Shown here piece after piece: positions 37,701 through 51,004 of a stretch of 64,000 bases of DNA. The notes beneath the pieces were generated by a model that was not told where the DNA came from, ran no database searches, and saw only the letters and a list, made by a program, of their open reading frames with translations. The DNA is taken from assembly GCA_911728435.2 (NCBI GenBank), contig OU452199.1, positions 26,732,860-26,796,859 of the forward strand, written 5' to 3'. Origin of the DNA: Apoderus coryli (lineage: Eukaryota; Arthropoda; Insecta; Coleoptera; Attelabidae). The position numbers and the translations under genes were made by a program. Each line of letters begins with the position of its first letter. Within the stretch, counting starts at the first letter, position 1.

Positions 37701-40700
37701 GCCACAAAATTATTTTCTTTATATTATATTTACGGACACAAATTCATATTCTAATAATATATTATTATTATATCTAAATTTATGTTGTTAACAAGTCCAG
37801 TGTTTTCATTGTGTATCTTTGTCAGATTCTTCCACAATTTTCCATTCTCACATATTCTTGATTAATGTTTTCGTTGTTGTAATGCCTAAGATTTTTCTAT
37901 ACCTTTCTGGAATCCGTAAAGACTGTACACTTGCCAGGAAATTAATCAGTTTGAATTGAGATTTCAATCGTGAATGTTTCAAAATTAAATTTAATTTGAA
38001 AAGCCTTGTTTATGTGTAAATGCTGAAGTGCGTATATTTTTCGATTGCGAAATACGTAAGTAACAATTTCGTGTCGGAAGTGAGGCAAAAAACTGTGGGA
38101 AAGTTAAGATATTGACAAGTGAGAAAGTCAAGATGGATGACCAGTTTAAAACTACGTTGGACCAGTTTATGAAAAAGTTGCACGTAGAAAAACAATAACG
38201 TGGAATTGAGAAATAATAAGAATGAAGATAACGAAGAATAAAAACAAGAAGGTGAACCTGAAAAAGAAGAATTAATGCGAACAAATAAAGAAGTCAAGAA
38301 ACAACGCGAAGAAGAAACGAGACAAGGAAACACTATTTTTGCTGAAAATTGAAGTAAAGGAAGAGGCTATGAGACAACTTGAACAAATACAATTAGAAAT
38401 GAAAGAAGAAATAGTGGGAAAAGCAATGGAACAAAAACAAGGATAATAAGAAAAATTAGACGAGCAAGCGATAAAGACACAACAAGTGACAATCAACAAT
38501 AAAGAATGGCCTATACCAAATAATAGGTATTAGTAGTATAGTTTTAATTGTAGCTGATCCTGCTTAATAATAAATCCTTCAGTACACTTAATTATCGTCC
38601 CTGTTATAAGTCATGTATCATGTTCCCGTTTAGGTAGCAGATATTTTACGTGCTCATGTTTAATTTAAAGCCTGTCAGAAATTTACTCTTCTTTTCTTAC
38701 TAGATTACATTTACGATTACTTACATGACCCCTTAATTTCCACCACTTGGTTTTTCTATAGCAGCCCTTGTGTTCGACATATAAGAGGTAGTTAGGAAAT
38801 ATATAGTTCTACAAATATAACGCATACCTACTAGATTTTTATTTGGAAAAAGCCATACGGACTAATTGCGAAAGAAATCCCCATACATTAATGCCACTCA
38901 CTCTATCAGTCCTGTACCCTCCACTAGTTCAGTTGTAGGTTCATGACGCTCAAAGTGTTTGTGTATTGCATCCGTTACATTACGCTAATATATTACATGG
39001 TTTGCTGCCTCAACTGTAGTGTACAGTTCCATTAGATACAGGTGTTTACTCAAGTTATAATGCTTTATGTGGAACCCTATATAATAGGTATTTTAATTGT
39101 GTTTTTGATTGTTAATGTCATTAGAATTTAATTTAATAAAAACGTCAGTCAGTCGCAATGTATTTTTCTAAATAAAAAATAGAGACAAGACATAACAATT
39201 GGCATCCCTTAATTAAATATGTCGAATCTTGAAGCATTAAAGAAGATCCGCAGTCAAACAAGACGATTTTTTACAAACAAAGCCAAAGAAGTCGATGCTG
39301 CAACCCAAATTAGAGAGGTAGATAAAATCTCACTTCAAACGCTAATGGTGCAACTTGAAGACAAATTTAAAAGCCTATGTGAATTAGACGAAAAAATCGT
39401 AAATTTGATGGTATCTTCCGAAACTACATCTGACGACGATTTAAGTTCAGAGATGGAAACTGCAGAGGAGTATAAGAATGATTTTCTGCTATATCAAGTA
39501 AAAATTCAAAATCTTATAAATCCGATTTCTGTGACAGTTCAACCATCAACTTCACAAGACAGGGTGGAGTATATTACGATTCAACAAAGACAAGAAACAA
39601 ATAAAAGGCGATTTTACCTACCAAAGTTAGAACTGAAGAAATTCAACGGCGACGTCAAAAATTGGATTGGTTTTTGGAGCCAGTTCAAGAAGATTCATGA
39701 TGACCGAGAAATGGATACCGATGACAAGTTCCATTATTTAATCCAATGCATGGACGACGATTCACCAGCGAAAGAATTGGTTGAAAGTTTTCCACCATGT
39801 GGAGAAAATTATGAAAAGGCCATACATCAGTTGAAAAACAGGTTTGCCAGGGATGAATTCCTAGTCGAGGTATATGTTCGCGAATTATTAAATTTAGTAC
39901 TACAACAAGCAACTCACAACACAGGTATGTCTTTATCAAATTTATACGATAAACTCGAAACTCAGTTGAGAGCTTTGGAAACCTTAGGAGTTACAAGCGA
40001 AAAATATGCAGCAATGCTTTGCCCGTTAGTAGAGTCTTCTTTGCCAGAAAATATTTTAAGAACATGGCAAAGGCATCGTACAAGCTATAAAAATATGAGT
40101 TCTGCATCAACTGTTGATAATTTAGCTAATAACTATCTTAAACTTTTGATAGAGTTCGTGAAAACCGAGGTCGAAAACGAAGAAAGAATAGCCTTAGTTA
40201 AGAGAAGTTTTAGACAGGACAAATATCCAGAAGACATCACACCGACAGCTGCAACAATCTTGTCTACAGGTCAGCAAACGAAGTGGTCAGGTAAACCAAA
40301 AAACAAAAGTGAGTTCCACAAGAATTTTGAAAAATCTATTTCATGTTGTTTTTGTAATAAAAGCAATCATTCAAGTCAGGATTGTTTTAAAGCTCAATCT
40401 ATGTCCTTGGAAGACAAACGCAAATGCCTTACCAACAAAAAATACTGTCATAATTGTTTGAAACCAAATCATGTAAGCAAAACTTGTAGAACTGCAGTTA
40501 AATGTGTTGTATGTGATAAAAGACACTACGCTGTCATGTGTCCTGATTTGAACGATAGGAAACAGAAGAGTTTTGATGTTACATCTGAGAACACTCTGAT
40601 CAATATACAAAAAACAGAGACCTTATTGCAAACTTTATTCGTCAAAATCGTAAATGGTGATAAAATTGAAACAATACGAGCATTATTGGATAATGCGTCA

Positions 40701-43700
40701 CAGAAGTCATATATCTTGAGTAGCTGTGCAAAGAAGCTAGGTCTGAAGTCGTGTGGTAGTGACACATTAATTCAGTGTAGTTTTGGTAGAATAGAAACTA
40801 CTCCATGTATTCACGCCAAATACAAAATTTTGATTCAAAGCCTAGACGGATCGTATAGCAATCAAATTCAAGTTTCTGACCAAAATAAGATTTCTAACCC
40901 TATTCCCAAAATTTCAGACAAAAATCTTATCGAAAAATTAAGAGCCAAAAATATTGTACTAAGTGATAGTTTATCAGATGCCACTGAGATTTCTCTGCTC
41001 ATAGGATCAGATTGTCTAGGCATGTTCTGTAATGATTCGGTAGAAAGGATTTCTGATAAAGTTCTAGCTGTAAAGACACATCTTGGCTGGACATTGTTTG
41101 GACCACAAAATGTCACATCAGTCAATTCTTGCAGTGCTATATCACTATTAACTTCTTCTGCATCTCTCTCTGATCTTTGGAGTCTTGATAGACTCGGCAT
41201 AAAAGATCCGATTAAAGTAAAGTCTAACGAATGTCTCGACGCTGATACGCTAAACTTCTTCCGTAACACGGTTGTATTAAATGACGACGGCAGGTATGAA
41301 ATCAACTTTCCCTGGGTAGATGGTCATCCTAAGTTAGAGCAAAATTTCAAATTAGCCGAAAAAAGACTTGGAAGTACCACAAAGAGACTGATTTCATTAC
41401 AAAAGTTGCAAGAATACAATGCTGTTTTTGAAGAGTGGTTGAACTTAAAAATCATTGAACCTGTACCAGAAATTGAAAGGGGTAATATCTGTCATTATTT
41501 GCCACATCATGCTGTGTTAAAAGAATCTGAAATTACAAATATCACAACCAAAATTCGACCTGTTTTCGATGCGTCTGTGAAAGATATTAATGGTAATTCA
41601 CTCAATGATTGCTTAGAACAAGGGCCTAATCTAATCGAAATGATTCCAAATCTTTTACTGAATTTTCGTATTAACAATTATGGTGTAATAGCTGATATCA
41701 AAAAGGCATTTTTACAAATCAGTCTCACACCTAAAAATCGTGATTTTGTAAGGTTTTTGTGGTATGATGATCTAGAAAATCAAAACTTACAAATTTTTCG
41801 ACATTGTAGAGTTGTGTTTGGAGTTTCATCAAGTCCCTTCCTACTTTCTGCCACAATCAATTATCACCTAGAGAACACTTCCAAAGAATTTCCAGAAACC
41901 AGTTCTATTTTAAAGAGATCTTTCTATGTAGATAATTGCGTATGTAGTATTGATAGTGAAGAAGAATTAAGGAAATTTATCAATGAAGCGAAATATTTAA
42001 TGAATCTAGGAAAATTTGAGTTGAGAGGTTGGGTTTCGAATGGAGTCATGAATGATGTTCTTTATGACCTTCCTGAAAGTAATTTTGTTTCCGTTTTGGG
42101 ACTTCTATGGAATTTTAAATCAGATAATTTTTGTGTTGATTTAGAATTTCTAAAGAAATTATCTGAGATACCCTTAACAAAACGAGGTTTATTATCTGTC
42201 GCCCAACGCATCTTTGACCCAATTGGTTTCACTACCCCAGTTACGCTCATTCCTAAAACTCTACTACAAGAAACGTGGAAATTAAAAATTCCTTGGGATT
42301 ACAAACTGCCAGAAAATATTGAAAAGAAATTTGTTAAATGGATGAATGAATTACAAATATTAAGGTTTTGTACTGTTCCAAGACATCTATCAAAATTTCA
42401 TATTAACATTAAAACAGCCACCATTCACGTCTTTTGTGATGCTAGTAAAATATCATTCGCTGCTTGTTTATTTCTAAGAGTTGCATTTGAGAATCAAGTA
42501 ACAGTACAGTTATTAGGAGCCAAGTGCCGAATTTCTCCTTTAAAGGAAACTACATTACCGAGATTAGAATTACTAGCTGCTGTGATAGGAACAAGACTAT
42601 ACAACACCGTTAGAGAACTAGAAATATTCAAAGATTTGAAAACATATTTTTGGAGTGATTCAATGATTGTTTTAGCGTGGATAAAAACAAAAGCTTCGTG
42701 GAGTACATTTGTTGGGAATAGAGTGAAAGAAATTTGCACTGTAAGTAAACCAGAAAACTGGAATCATGTACCTGGAACAATGAATGCAACTGATCTTCCC
42801 TCAAGAGGTTGTAGCGCAAAAGTTCTTTTGGAATCCAAATGGTGGTATGGGCCAAACTGGTTAAGAGAAACAGAAGAAAACTGGCCGAAAAGAGAAATCG
42901 TTTGTTCGAAGAATGAGTTGGAAATGGAAATAAAAAAAACCGTGAATACTCTAATAATACAAGACAAAATTAGTGAAGGTTTTAATAAATTAGATAAATA
43001 TTCTCATATTATTTCGATGATCGGTTGGATATACAGGTTTGTTCAGAACTCGAAACGAAAGCATCATAAAGAAAAACTAAGCAAATTAAAGTATCTAACA
43101 TGCGAAGAAATTGAACATGCAGAATATAAATTAATACGGTTAATTCAGACAGAAACACTGAAAGAAAACAAAAAGTTTTTTAAGAATATGACCGTTTATA
43201 AAGACAAAGAAGGCATTTATAGAGTTAAGACAAAAATTTTATTTGCAGAAGAAGATTTTAACTTTAAATATCCGATAGTTTTACCATCAAACCATAGTAT
43301 AGTAAACAAACTGATTTTAGAACAGCATCGAAATTCATCCCATGCTGGAGTTCAGATTTTATTACGACTGTTAAGAGAAAAATATTGGATAACAAAAGGA
43401 AGAAAAACTGTACGACGAGTTTTAGAAAATTGTGTTATATGTAAAAGACACCGAAGTAAACCATTAGAAACCGATTTTGCTCCTTTACCAGAAAGTCGTG
43501 TTTGTGTAGGAAAAGTTTTCGAAACTAGTGGAGTAGATCTAGCAGGGCCACTAATATTGAAATCAAAAGAAAAGGCATGGATTGTTGTATTTACATGTGC
43601 CGTCTATAGAGCGATTCACCTAGAACTTGTAAGAAGCATTTCAACACAATCATTTATAGAAGCTTTGCGAAGGTTTATATCAAGAAGAGGCCGAATTTTA

Positions 43701-46700
43701 AGATTTTATTCAGACAATGGAAGATGTTTTGTTGGTTTACATAATGACCTGAAAAATTTAAACTGGAATGAAATTATGATATTTTCTTCAGTACAAAGAA
43801 TTCAATGGATATTCAATCCTCCTGCTTCGCCGTGGTGGGGAGGATGGTGGGAGCGAATTATAAGACTAATAAAAGAACTCTTACGACGTGTACTGGGTAA
43901 AGCATCCTTGTTTTATGAAGAGCTGCTCACTATACTCTACGATTGCGAATCTGTAATAAACTCAAGACCATTGACTTATTTATCTGAAGATCCAGATGAT
44001 CTTATTCCCCTAACATCGGCTATGTTTATCCAGGATATAACAACCAGCGATGTTCCAGATATAGATGAAATCGACAGAAAATCATTAATAATGAGATACA
44101 AATATTTACAAAAGATAAAGGATGGTTTAGGAAGGAATACCTGGCAACACTTGTTCATTATGGCAAACGAAACCCTAACAAACTTCAACCTGGAGACATA
44201 GTTCTGGTTGAAGTACAAAATTGTAAAAGAATAAATTGGCCTATGGCTCGAGTATTAGAAATATTTCCTGGACGAGATAACATTGCGCGTGTTGCAAAGA
44301 TTCGAGTTAATGGAAAAGATATAGTGCGACCATTTCAACAGCTATATCCACTCGAAGTTAATGCAACAAATCCATTAGTTCAAAAGGAAGGTTAAGTTGT
44401 TCCAATTCGGCAAATTGTAACGGGGGGAGAATGTTGGAAATAGAAACGCCCAGTATTCATATTTTAATTATTTTACTTATATTGCCACCATATTTTTGTT
44501 TAACACTTTTAATTGTGTTTTTGATTGTTAATGTCATTAGAATTTAATTTAATAAAAACGTCAGTCAGTCGCAATGTATTTTTCTAAATAAAAAATAGAG
44601 ACAAGACATAACAAGTAGTATAGTTTTAATTGTAGCTGATCCTGCTTAATAATAAATCCTTCAGTATACTTAATTATCGTCCCTGTTCAAGACATTTATC
44701 ATGTTGCAGTTTAGGTAGTAGAGATTTTACGTGCTCATGTTTAATTTAAAGTCTGTCAGAAATTTATTCTTTTTTTCTTACTCGATTACTTGTTCTCATG
44801 CGAATTCCACTTTGATTTGAATTAAAATATTGCAGAAATCGAACCGTCCGAAGTGATGACTAAACTAGAGAACATATTAAAAATCAAAAATGGGGTCTTT
44901 CCAATTAAAATACCAAGTTAGGTGCTTACTAAGTTATGGGAACTCCCAAGTTTTAACTAGGCGACTTCGTAGTGGAATTATCAGTTTTATACAAAATACA
45001 AATAAAATTATGATGACTAAGTCAGACCGAAGTCATAACGAAATAAGTAACAATTTGATATATTATTATTGACAACTATTTGAAAGCACTTGTATATATT
45101 AATTAATGATTAATGGTAACTGATAATATTTCACACCATGCATAATTTTACTCATACGTATACTGATCATAATCATCTTGCTGTTGGGGAATATTCGTAC
45201 CTGGTGCGCAAGGACTGTACTCGCAGGGATTTTTCCTACGGCAAGTCTCCCCATTTCCGTCATAACCAGGCGGACATGGGCCGCACCTAAAGCCTTCTTG
45301 AGTGTCTCTGCATTCTACGCTTTGGAAACAGGGTCGTTCGGCACAACTACGACCTGGAAAATATTAATTAAATAAACCTAAAGCATTAATGAATTTTTTG
45401 TGCAGGTAAATTTAGTAGCCCTTGAAGCTTAACATCAATGTTATTATTGTCAAAAAGAAAATACGAATTTTGGACCCGGAAGATGATTTTAATATACATC
45501 GAAACTTTGGCTATAAAATAAACGTGGTTTCATTAAATAATTAGAACAAAATAAGATCAACTATTGTTACATAGGGCTACTAGATTTACCTACAGATGCG
45601 ATGTTTCAACATATTATATTAAAAGTGACAACAAGATGTATTTGGCGGCATCTAGTGTGAGCATGCAATATGCCCGGTGCAACACAGTTCACAAACGATG
45701 GCCGGACAAGAAGTAAAAACTCTATTAAATCCTATTGCCAACACTAGATACACCCGAATTCCCTGGCGGGATGCTTTATTTATGAATTGCTTGTTACGTA
45801 AAGTACCAAGGAATTTGTAAATAAATTGCAACAACAAGCAATTTATTTATGATTTGAAGAAGCTTCTTCTTTTAAATACTTATCATCAGCTAAGGTCTGA
45901 AAATAATGAAGCGACAAATACACGTATTATAAAATTTTTACGTTCTATAGAAAAATGGCACTGACTGAGTGAGTAAAATTTGTTGTTAGTTTATAATATC
46001 AGAAGCATATTATTATAAATATACCTACTTATATGCATACGAGGGTTGCCTTTTATATTTCGGGATTTGGCAACCCTGGTGTTGCAATGTGGCAACTGAC
46101 AGCTCTATCGTAAAGTTGGACATTTTTGAGGTTATACGTACTCAGAATGTTTTGACATACGAGCGCTATTTGTGTTGTTTACAGTAACTTAAAAGATTCA
46201 TCTCGGCCCAAAAATGGAATTAAATCGTGAACATTTTCGTGCGATTATTAAAATCGTAGGGCATATATTGTTATGAAAAGTTAAAAGGGTGCGCCTATGG
46301 ACGGTTGCGGTCGGTATTGACATTACAAAGGGATATCCAGTCGTGGTTTTTTATATAATTTTAAACTAAGATTAGAAAGACTATGCACATAATTAAATTT
46401 GTTAATAATGAAAGGCAACTTTATAATATTGGACGCGTTAAAGGCAAAAATTTACACTATTGAAGATACTCAAATTAACATATATTCAGAGATCAATATT
46501 ATCAAGAATCTTGACAAATTATTGTTTACGGTGTTGCATTTGAAAGAAGCAAGTTTACATTAACTTCCTCTATAATCCGAAGTGTAATCATAATGAAAAA
46601 ATTTCACTGATATTTAGTATAAGCCGAAAATTACATTTTGTGCTTTAACTTATTCTTTAATCTATTCGCAATAAAACATAAACATTCTTGGAGGTCTTGC

Positions 46701-49700
46701 ACAATGAAAATTTTGTTTAGTTCCAACAGTAGTTCATCGGGGAGCACCACAATAATTACAACATACATATTATATAATAATTACAACATACATATTATAT
46801 AAATTATTACCTGGTCGACATTCATAACCATTTCCTAGATATCCTCGTGGACAAGAACCACATCTAGGACCATCTGGGTAATCTACGCATTCTACTCCAG
46901 GAAAACATTGAGGTGGGTGTGTACGACATGATGGTCGTGGAGGTGGTTCTGTTGGACGTACTTTACATACGTCACAGTTTTCAAGGTATTGCCTTAAATG
47001 ATTTAGAGAATCCGCTTGTTCTCTACATTCTTTACGTTGTTTATTGACGGCATCAATAAGTTGGTTAATAGCTTTAACAATTGCATCTGTAATAAAACAA
47101 ATAAACTTTAAAGATGACCTTTTAAGACAACGGTGCATATGAAGTCTACTGCATACCACAGATTCCCCTCTCTGTCAAGCATTCACAGCGTGCTTATGTT
47201 AAGCAATACATTTTCTGCGTATGGATTTATGTAAATATTAAATACGTAACCGTGGTTTACTTTAAATCAGATCAAACGCAACTGCTTGGCAACACACTGG
47301 CGATCGCTGTGATTGAGGTGTTGTTAGAAAATTAGCACTTATTTTTATGCTACTAGTAGGTAATAGAGTTTTTCTACGACTGTCTTTAAATGCCTTTATT
47401 ATATGTTCAATCATGATTTGACAATGTAGTACATTGTAATGCTGTTTATCATTTACCCTAGCAACTATTGGGAAATATTATTACGCACGGATAAAATTTC
47501 CTGGTAATGACAAAAGTAGCGGCGGGCATGAAAAATCACCATAGCAACGCCGAAAATACAAACACCAAATTGACAGTTTTGGTATTTATAATTAATAATA
47601 ATTATAATTAAGTATTTCGCTAATTTCAAAACACATAAACAGTGATAGTGAATATAGTTTAACACCACCTAGTCAATTTAATACTTCTAACTTATCGTAT
47701 TTAGGCTTATACGCTAACAGGGGAAGTTTCGAAAAACAAATATATTCCTAAAAATTATGTTAAATTTACTCAAAAGCATTAAAACAGTCGTAGAAAAAGT
47801 ATAGTGTGAAACTCTATTTTATTTTAATGACGTGATAGATGTAGACGTATACTTGATTGTGTATGTGATTATAGACAAGGGTAGAGAATAGCTTGTAGTA
47901 AATCTTTTCTTGGTTAGTTTCCTATAAATATCAACTCCAAATACATAAGGTTTGATTAATTGTTATTTTTTTGCAATATGGGATGAAACTAGTTTACTTA
48001 CAAAAGTAAGGTAGGTATTTAATAATACTTACAGTCATCAGGAGCTGTATACGGAATATCTCCTCTATCCTCAACTCTTGTGCTATAACCTTCTTGGGCT
48101 TGCATTTCCGGATCATCTCGCAGCGTATTGCTGAAAAGATCTGTATGAACATAACGCTTTACGTGTGTATCCAGTGGTATTGGGCACTCGTTTCTACTTA
48201 GAACCATGCGAATTTCTCTATGACCATCGATTTCCATTGAGTATTTCCTTTCGTGATACTGGAATAGAGAATTCGAACAATAAGTCTTCAGTCTATTATA
48301 TATCAAATGGACGGAGAGCGGACATTTTTCAACTTTTGAGCTTAGCTGGTGCTACTTCATAGGAGTAACAAACCTAGTGATTTGATAACAACCAACAATT
48401 TTTTTTTGTGTAAGAATTTTCAGATTTATTGAGGTGTGTGCTTTTAAGAAAATTTGTATGTGCTCATTTCTTGTCTTGTCTAATTTTATGGTTATTGTGA
48501 GTTTTTTTTGTAATATTGGGACCCATGATTGAAAAATGGGGTAACTGGCAGAAAAAAGACAAAATAGTAAGTTTGGCAACGTCGTCGCCGTCATTCCGCC
48601 GTTGTTGTTATTGTATTGATTTTTTATTATGGACATTTATTGACTTAATATAAATATAATTCCGTAAAAAAGTGAATATAATTATTCTTTATTTTGTGTC
48701 TTAAAGTTCTAAAATTCCGAATCGTTGTTGCGTGGTAAATTGTAAAATATATCACGCGAAGGGTGTTAGTGCTCGTGTTTTTGGATACCCGGAATCTGAT
48801 GAATTACGTTTAAAGTGAATTAGCGCAATTCACCGGAAACATTTTGTAACTAGTGTCTAGTTGAACATGATTACGAGTTACAGATGATTTTGTGTGACAG
48901 GTTTCTGAACAGGACCCCAAAACCGGTGAGATCGTTTCAGTTAAATTAGATATACCTAATATTTATTAAAAAGTAGAGAAGAAAAACTAACAGATCTATT
49001 TAGATCAAATTCATTTTCGACAAGGTCAGCAAAGTAAACCTGCGATATTTTGAAATATAAATAACTTACTAGTTTTGAAAGCTTTGAATCATTACGTAAC
49101 TTGTATAAAACATTTAGTTTGGGGGAAGGATGTTATACAATAAATGATCTCAGTTCTAAGAGTCTTTTTAGAATTCAACATATTCCAGAGCCGTCAATCA
49201 CATGAGCTGTTAAAGTAAGTGATAATTTAGAAATAAACACATTTTAACATGACATGATAATTCCGAGGAATTTGCTCATAATGTTTACCAAATTTTAGAA
49301 GCTATTTTTATTGAACAATCTGATTTCAACAATCTGAAGCCTGAAATGCCTGTATTGACTTATTATATCGGTTACACGTTCTGATTCTACGAGTGACTGA
49401 GGAGTATTGTTTGATTCTAAATTTTCTTTTAATGACCATATTCGTTCAAATGTAAGCGATGCTCTAAGAGTCTATGGCTTTGTTGTTGGATGCTCCAAAC
49501 CCTTTGCTGACTTAAATATTTTGAAGATTTTATACTATGCTTATGTTTGCTCTAAATTGGAATATTGTTCAGTTGTATAGTGTCCCTACTTATATCTTAT
49601 AAATTACTTATTAGAGAGTTCAACGAAGATTTTTGAAGTTTTTGTGTTTTCGGGAGGATGGAACTTATCCTGACCACTCCTTTTAACGTTTCCAGCTTGG

Positions 49701-50966
49701 ATTTGCGACATGGCATAGCACTAATTGTCTTTTTATTCAAATTATTAAAGAAAAAAATTTGTTGTAGTAGTCTACTTGAGCGGGTTAGTTTTTTGGTCCA
49801 CGTGGAAATGCCAGAAATAATTTGGCGGCCTAATAACCACACAATAAGATTCAAGTACACCTCTTTGTTTAGCAAATATTATTTTTTTTGTAATATCAAA
49901 CCCTTAAAAATAATTCCTTTACATCAATGGTGACCAACATATAACGGCGTTTACAAATACTTAGTATTTGTGAAGCCTGACTTAACAGAAAAAATATTAT
50001 GGTTTCATAATCATCATCACTCAGCTATAGTAGTCCACTGCTGAACATAAGCCTCTCGTTTATTTTGCCACTCTTCTCTATCTTGAGCCATTTGTATCCA
50101 ATTACCACAGATTCTTTTGATGTCATCGGTCCATCGTGTGAGGGGGCGCCCTCTACTACGATAAGCTTCGTGCCTCGGGCGCCACTCCAATAGTTTTTTA
50201 GACCATCTTCTGTCAGTTCTTCTAGCTACGTGGCCGGCCCAGTTCCACTTTAAAGTTGTTATTTTTTCGATTACATCTATAACACCTGTTCTTTGGCGAA
50301 TAATCTCGTTTGGTATTCGGTCTCTGAGGGAAATACCCAGAATAGCCCTCTCCATCGCCCGTTGGGTGACACGCAGTTTCTTTGCTGACTTTTTTGTAAG
50401 CGTCCATGTTTCGGCTCCGTATGTCATCACTGATAATACGCACTGATTGTATACTTTTCGTTTTAGACTGATGGGAATATCCGACTTGAAAACATACTTT
50501 AATCTTCCAAAAGATGTCCACCCCAAGCCTACTCTCCGGAGAAGTTCGCACGTGTGGTTGTCCCGTCCTATTCGGATCTCATGACCCAAATATTTGTAGG
50601 CGGTGACCTGTTCAATAGATTTGCTTCCAACAGTTATGTTTTCACTGGGGACTAGGTTTGTCATGACTTGCGTCTTTGCAAAGTTAATTCTTAGGCCAAC
50701 TTCCCTTGAAGCATTGTATAATTTTTCCAACATCATGGACGCTTGATCTATACGGTCGGTGATAAGGACGATATCGTCTGCAAATCTTTAGTTATTTAAT
50801 CTTTCACCGTCTATATTTAGGTCCATTTCCCCCCATTCGATTTTCTTACAGGCATATTCGAGCAGTGTGGTGAACAGCTTTGGAGAGAGGGTATCTCCTT
50901 GACGTACACCTTGTTCTATTCGGAATGTTCTTGTGTTTTTATGTAATCTTACACACGCCGTTGCTT

Positions 50967-51004
<38 letters not shown>

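Larger units (their letters stand above)
39091..44613 (+). mobile_element. BEL/Pao LTR retrotransposon, nearly intact
   Basis: The 3' LTR is 182 bp (44432-44613, TGTTGG...ATAACA), preceded by a polypurine tract CGGGGGGAGAA. The 5' LTR keeps only its last 107 bp (39091-39197), identical as far as I can read to the 3' LTR, which implies a young insertion. The first 75 bp of the 5' LTR are missing. Between the LTRs lies one polyprotein frame. The 3' flank begins AGTAGTATAG, the same sequence that follows AATAGGTATT at 38532; the 5' junction is also preceded by AATAGGTAT. It lies opposite to thrombospondin in its 20-kb intron. Confidence 0.93.

Noticed and set aside
37991..38499. Several overlapping Phe/Ser/Leu-rich minus-strand frames resembling membrane segments
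   Set aside because: They are the antisense of a purine-rich tract; pyrimidine-rich antisense always looks hydrophobic.
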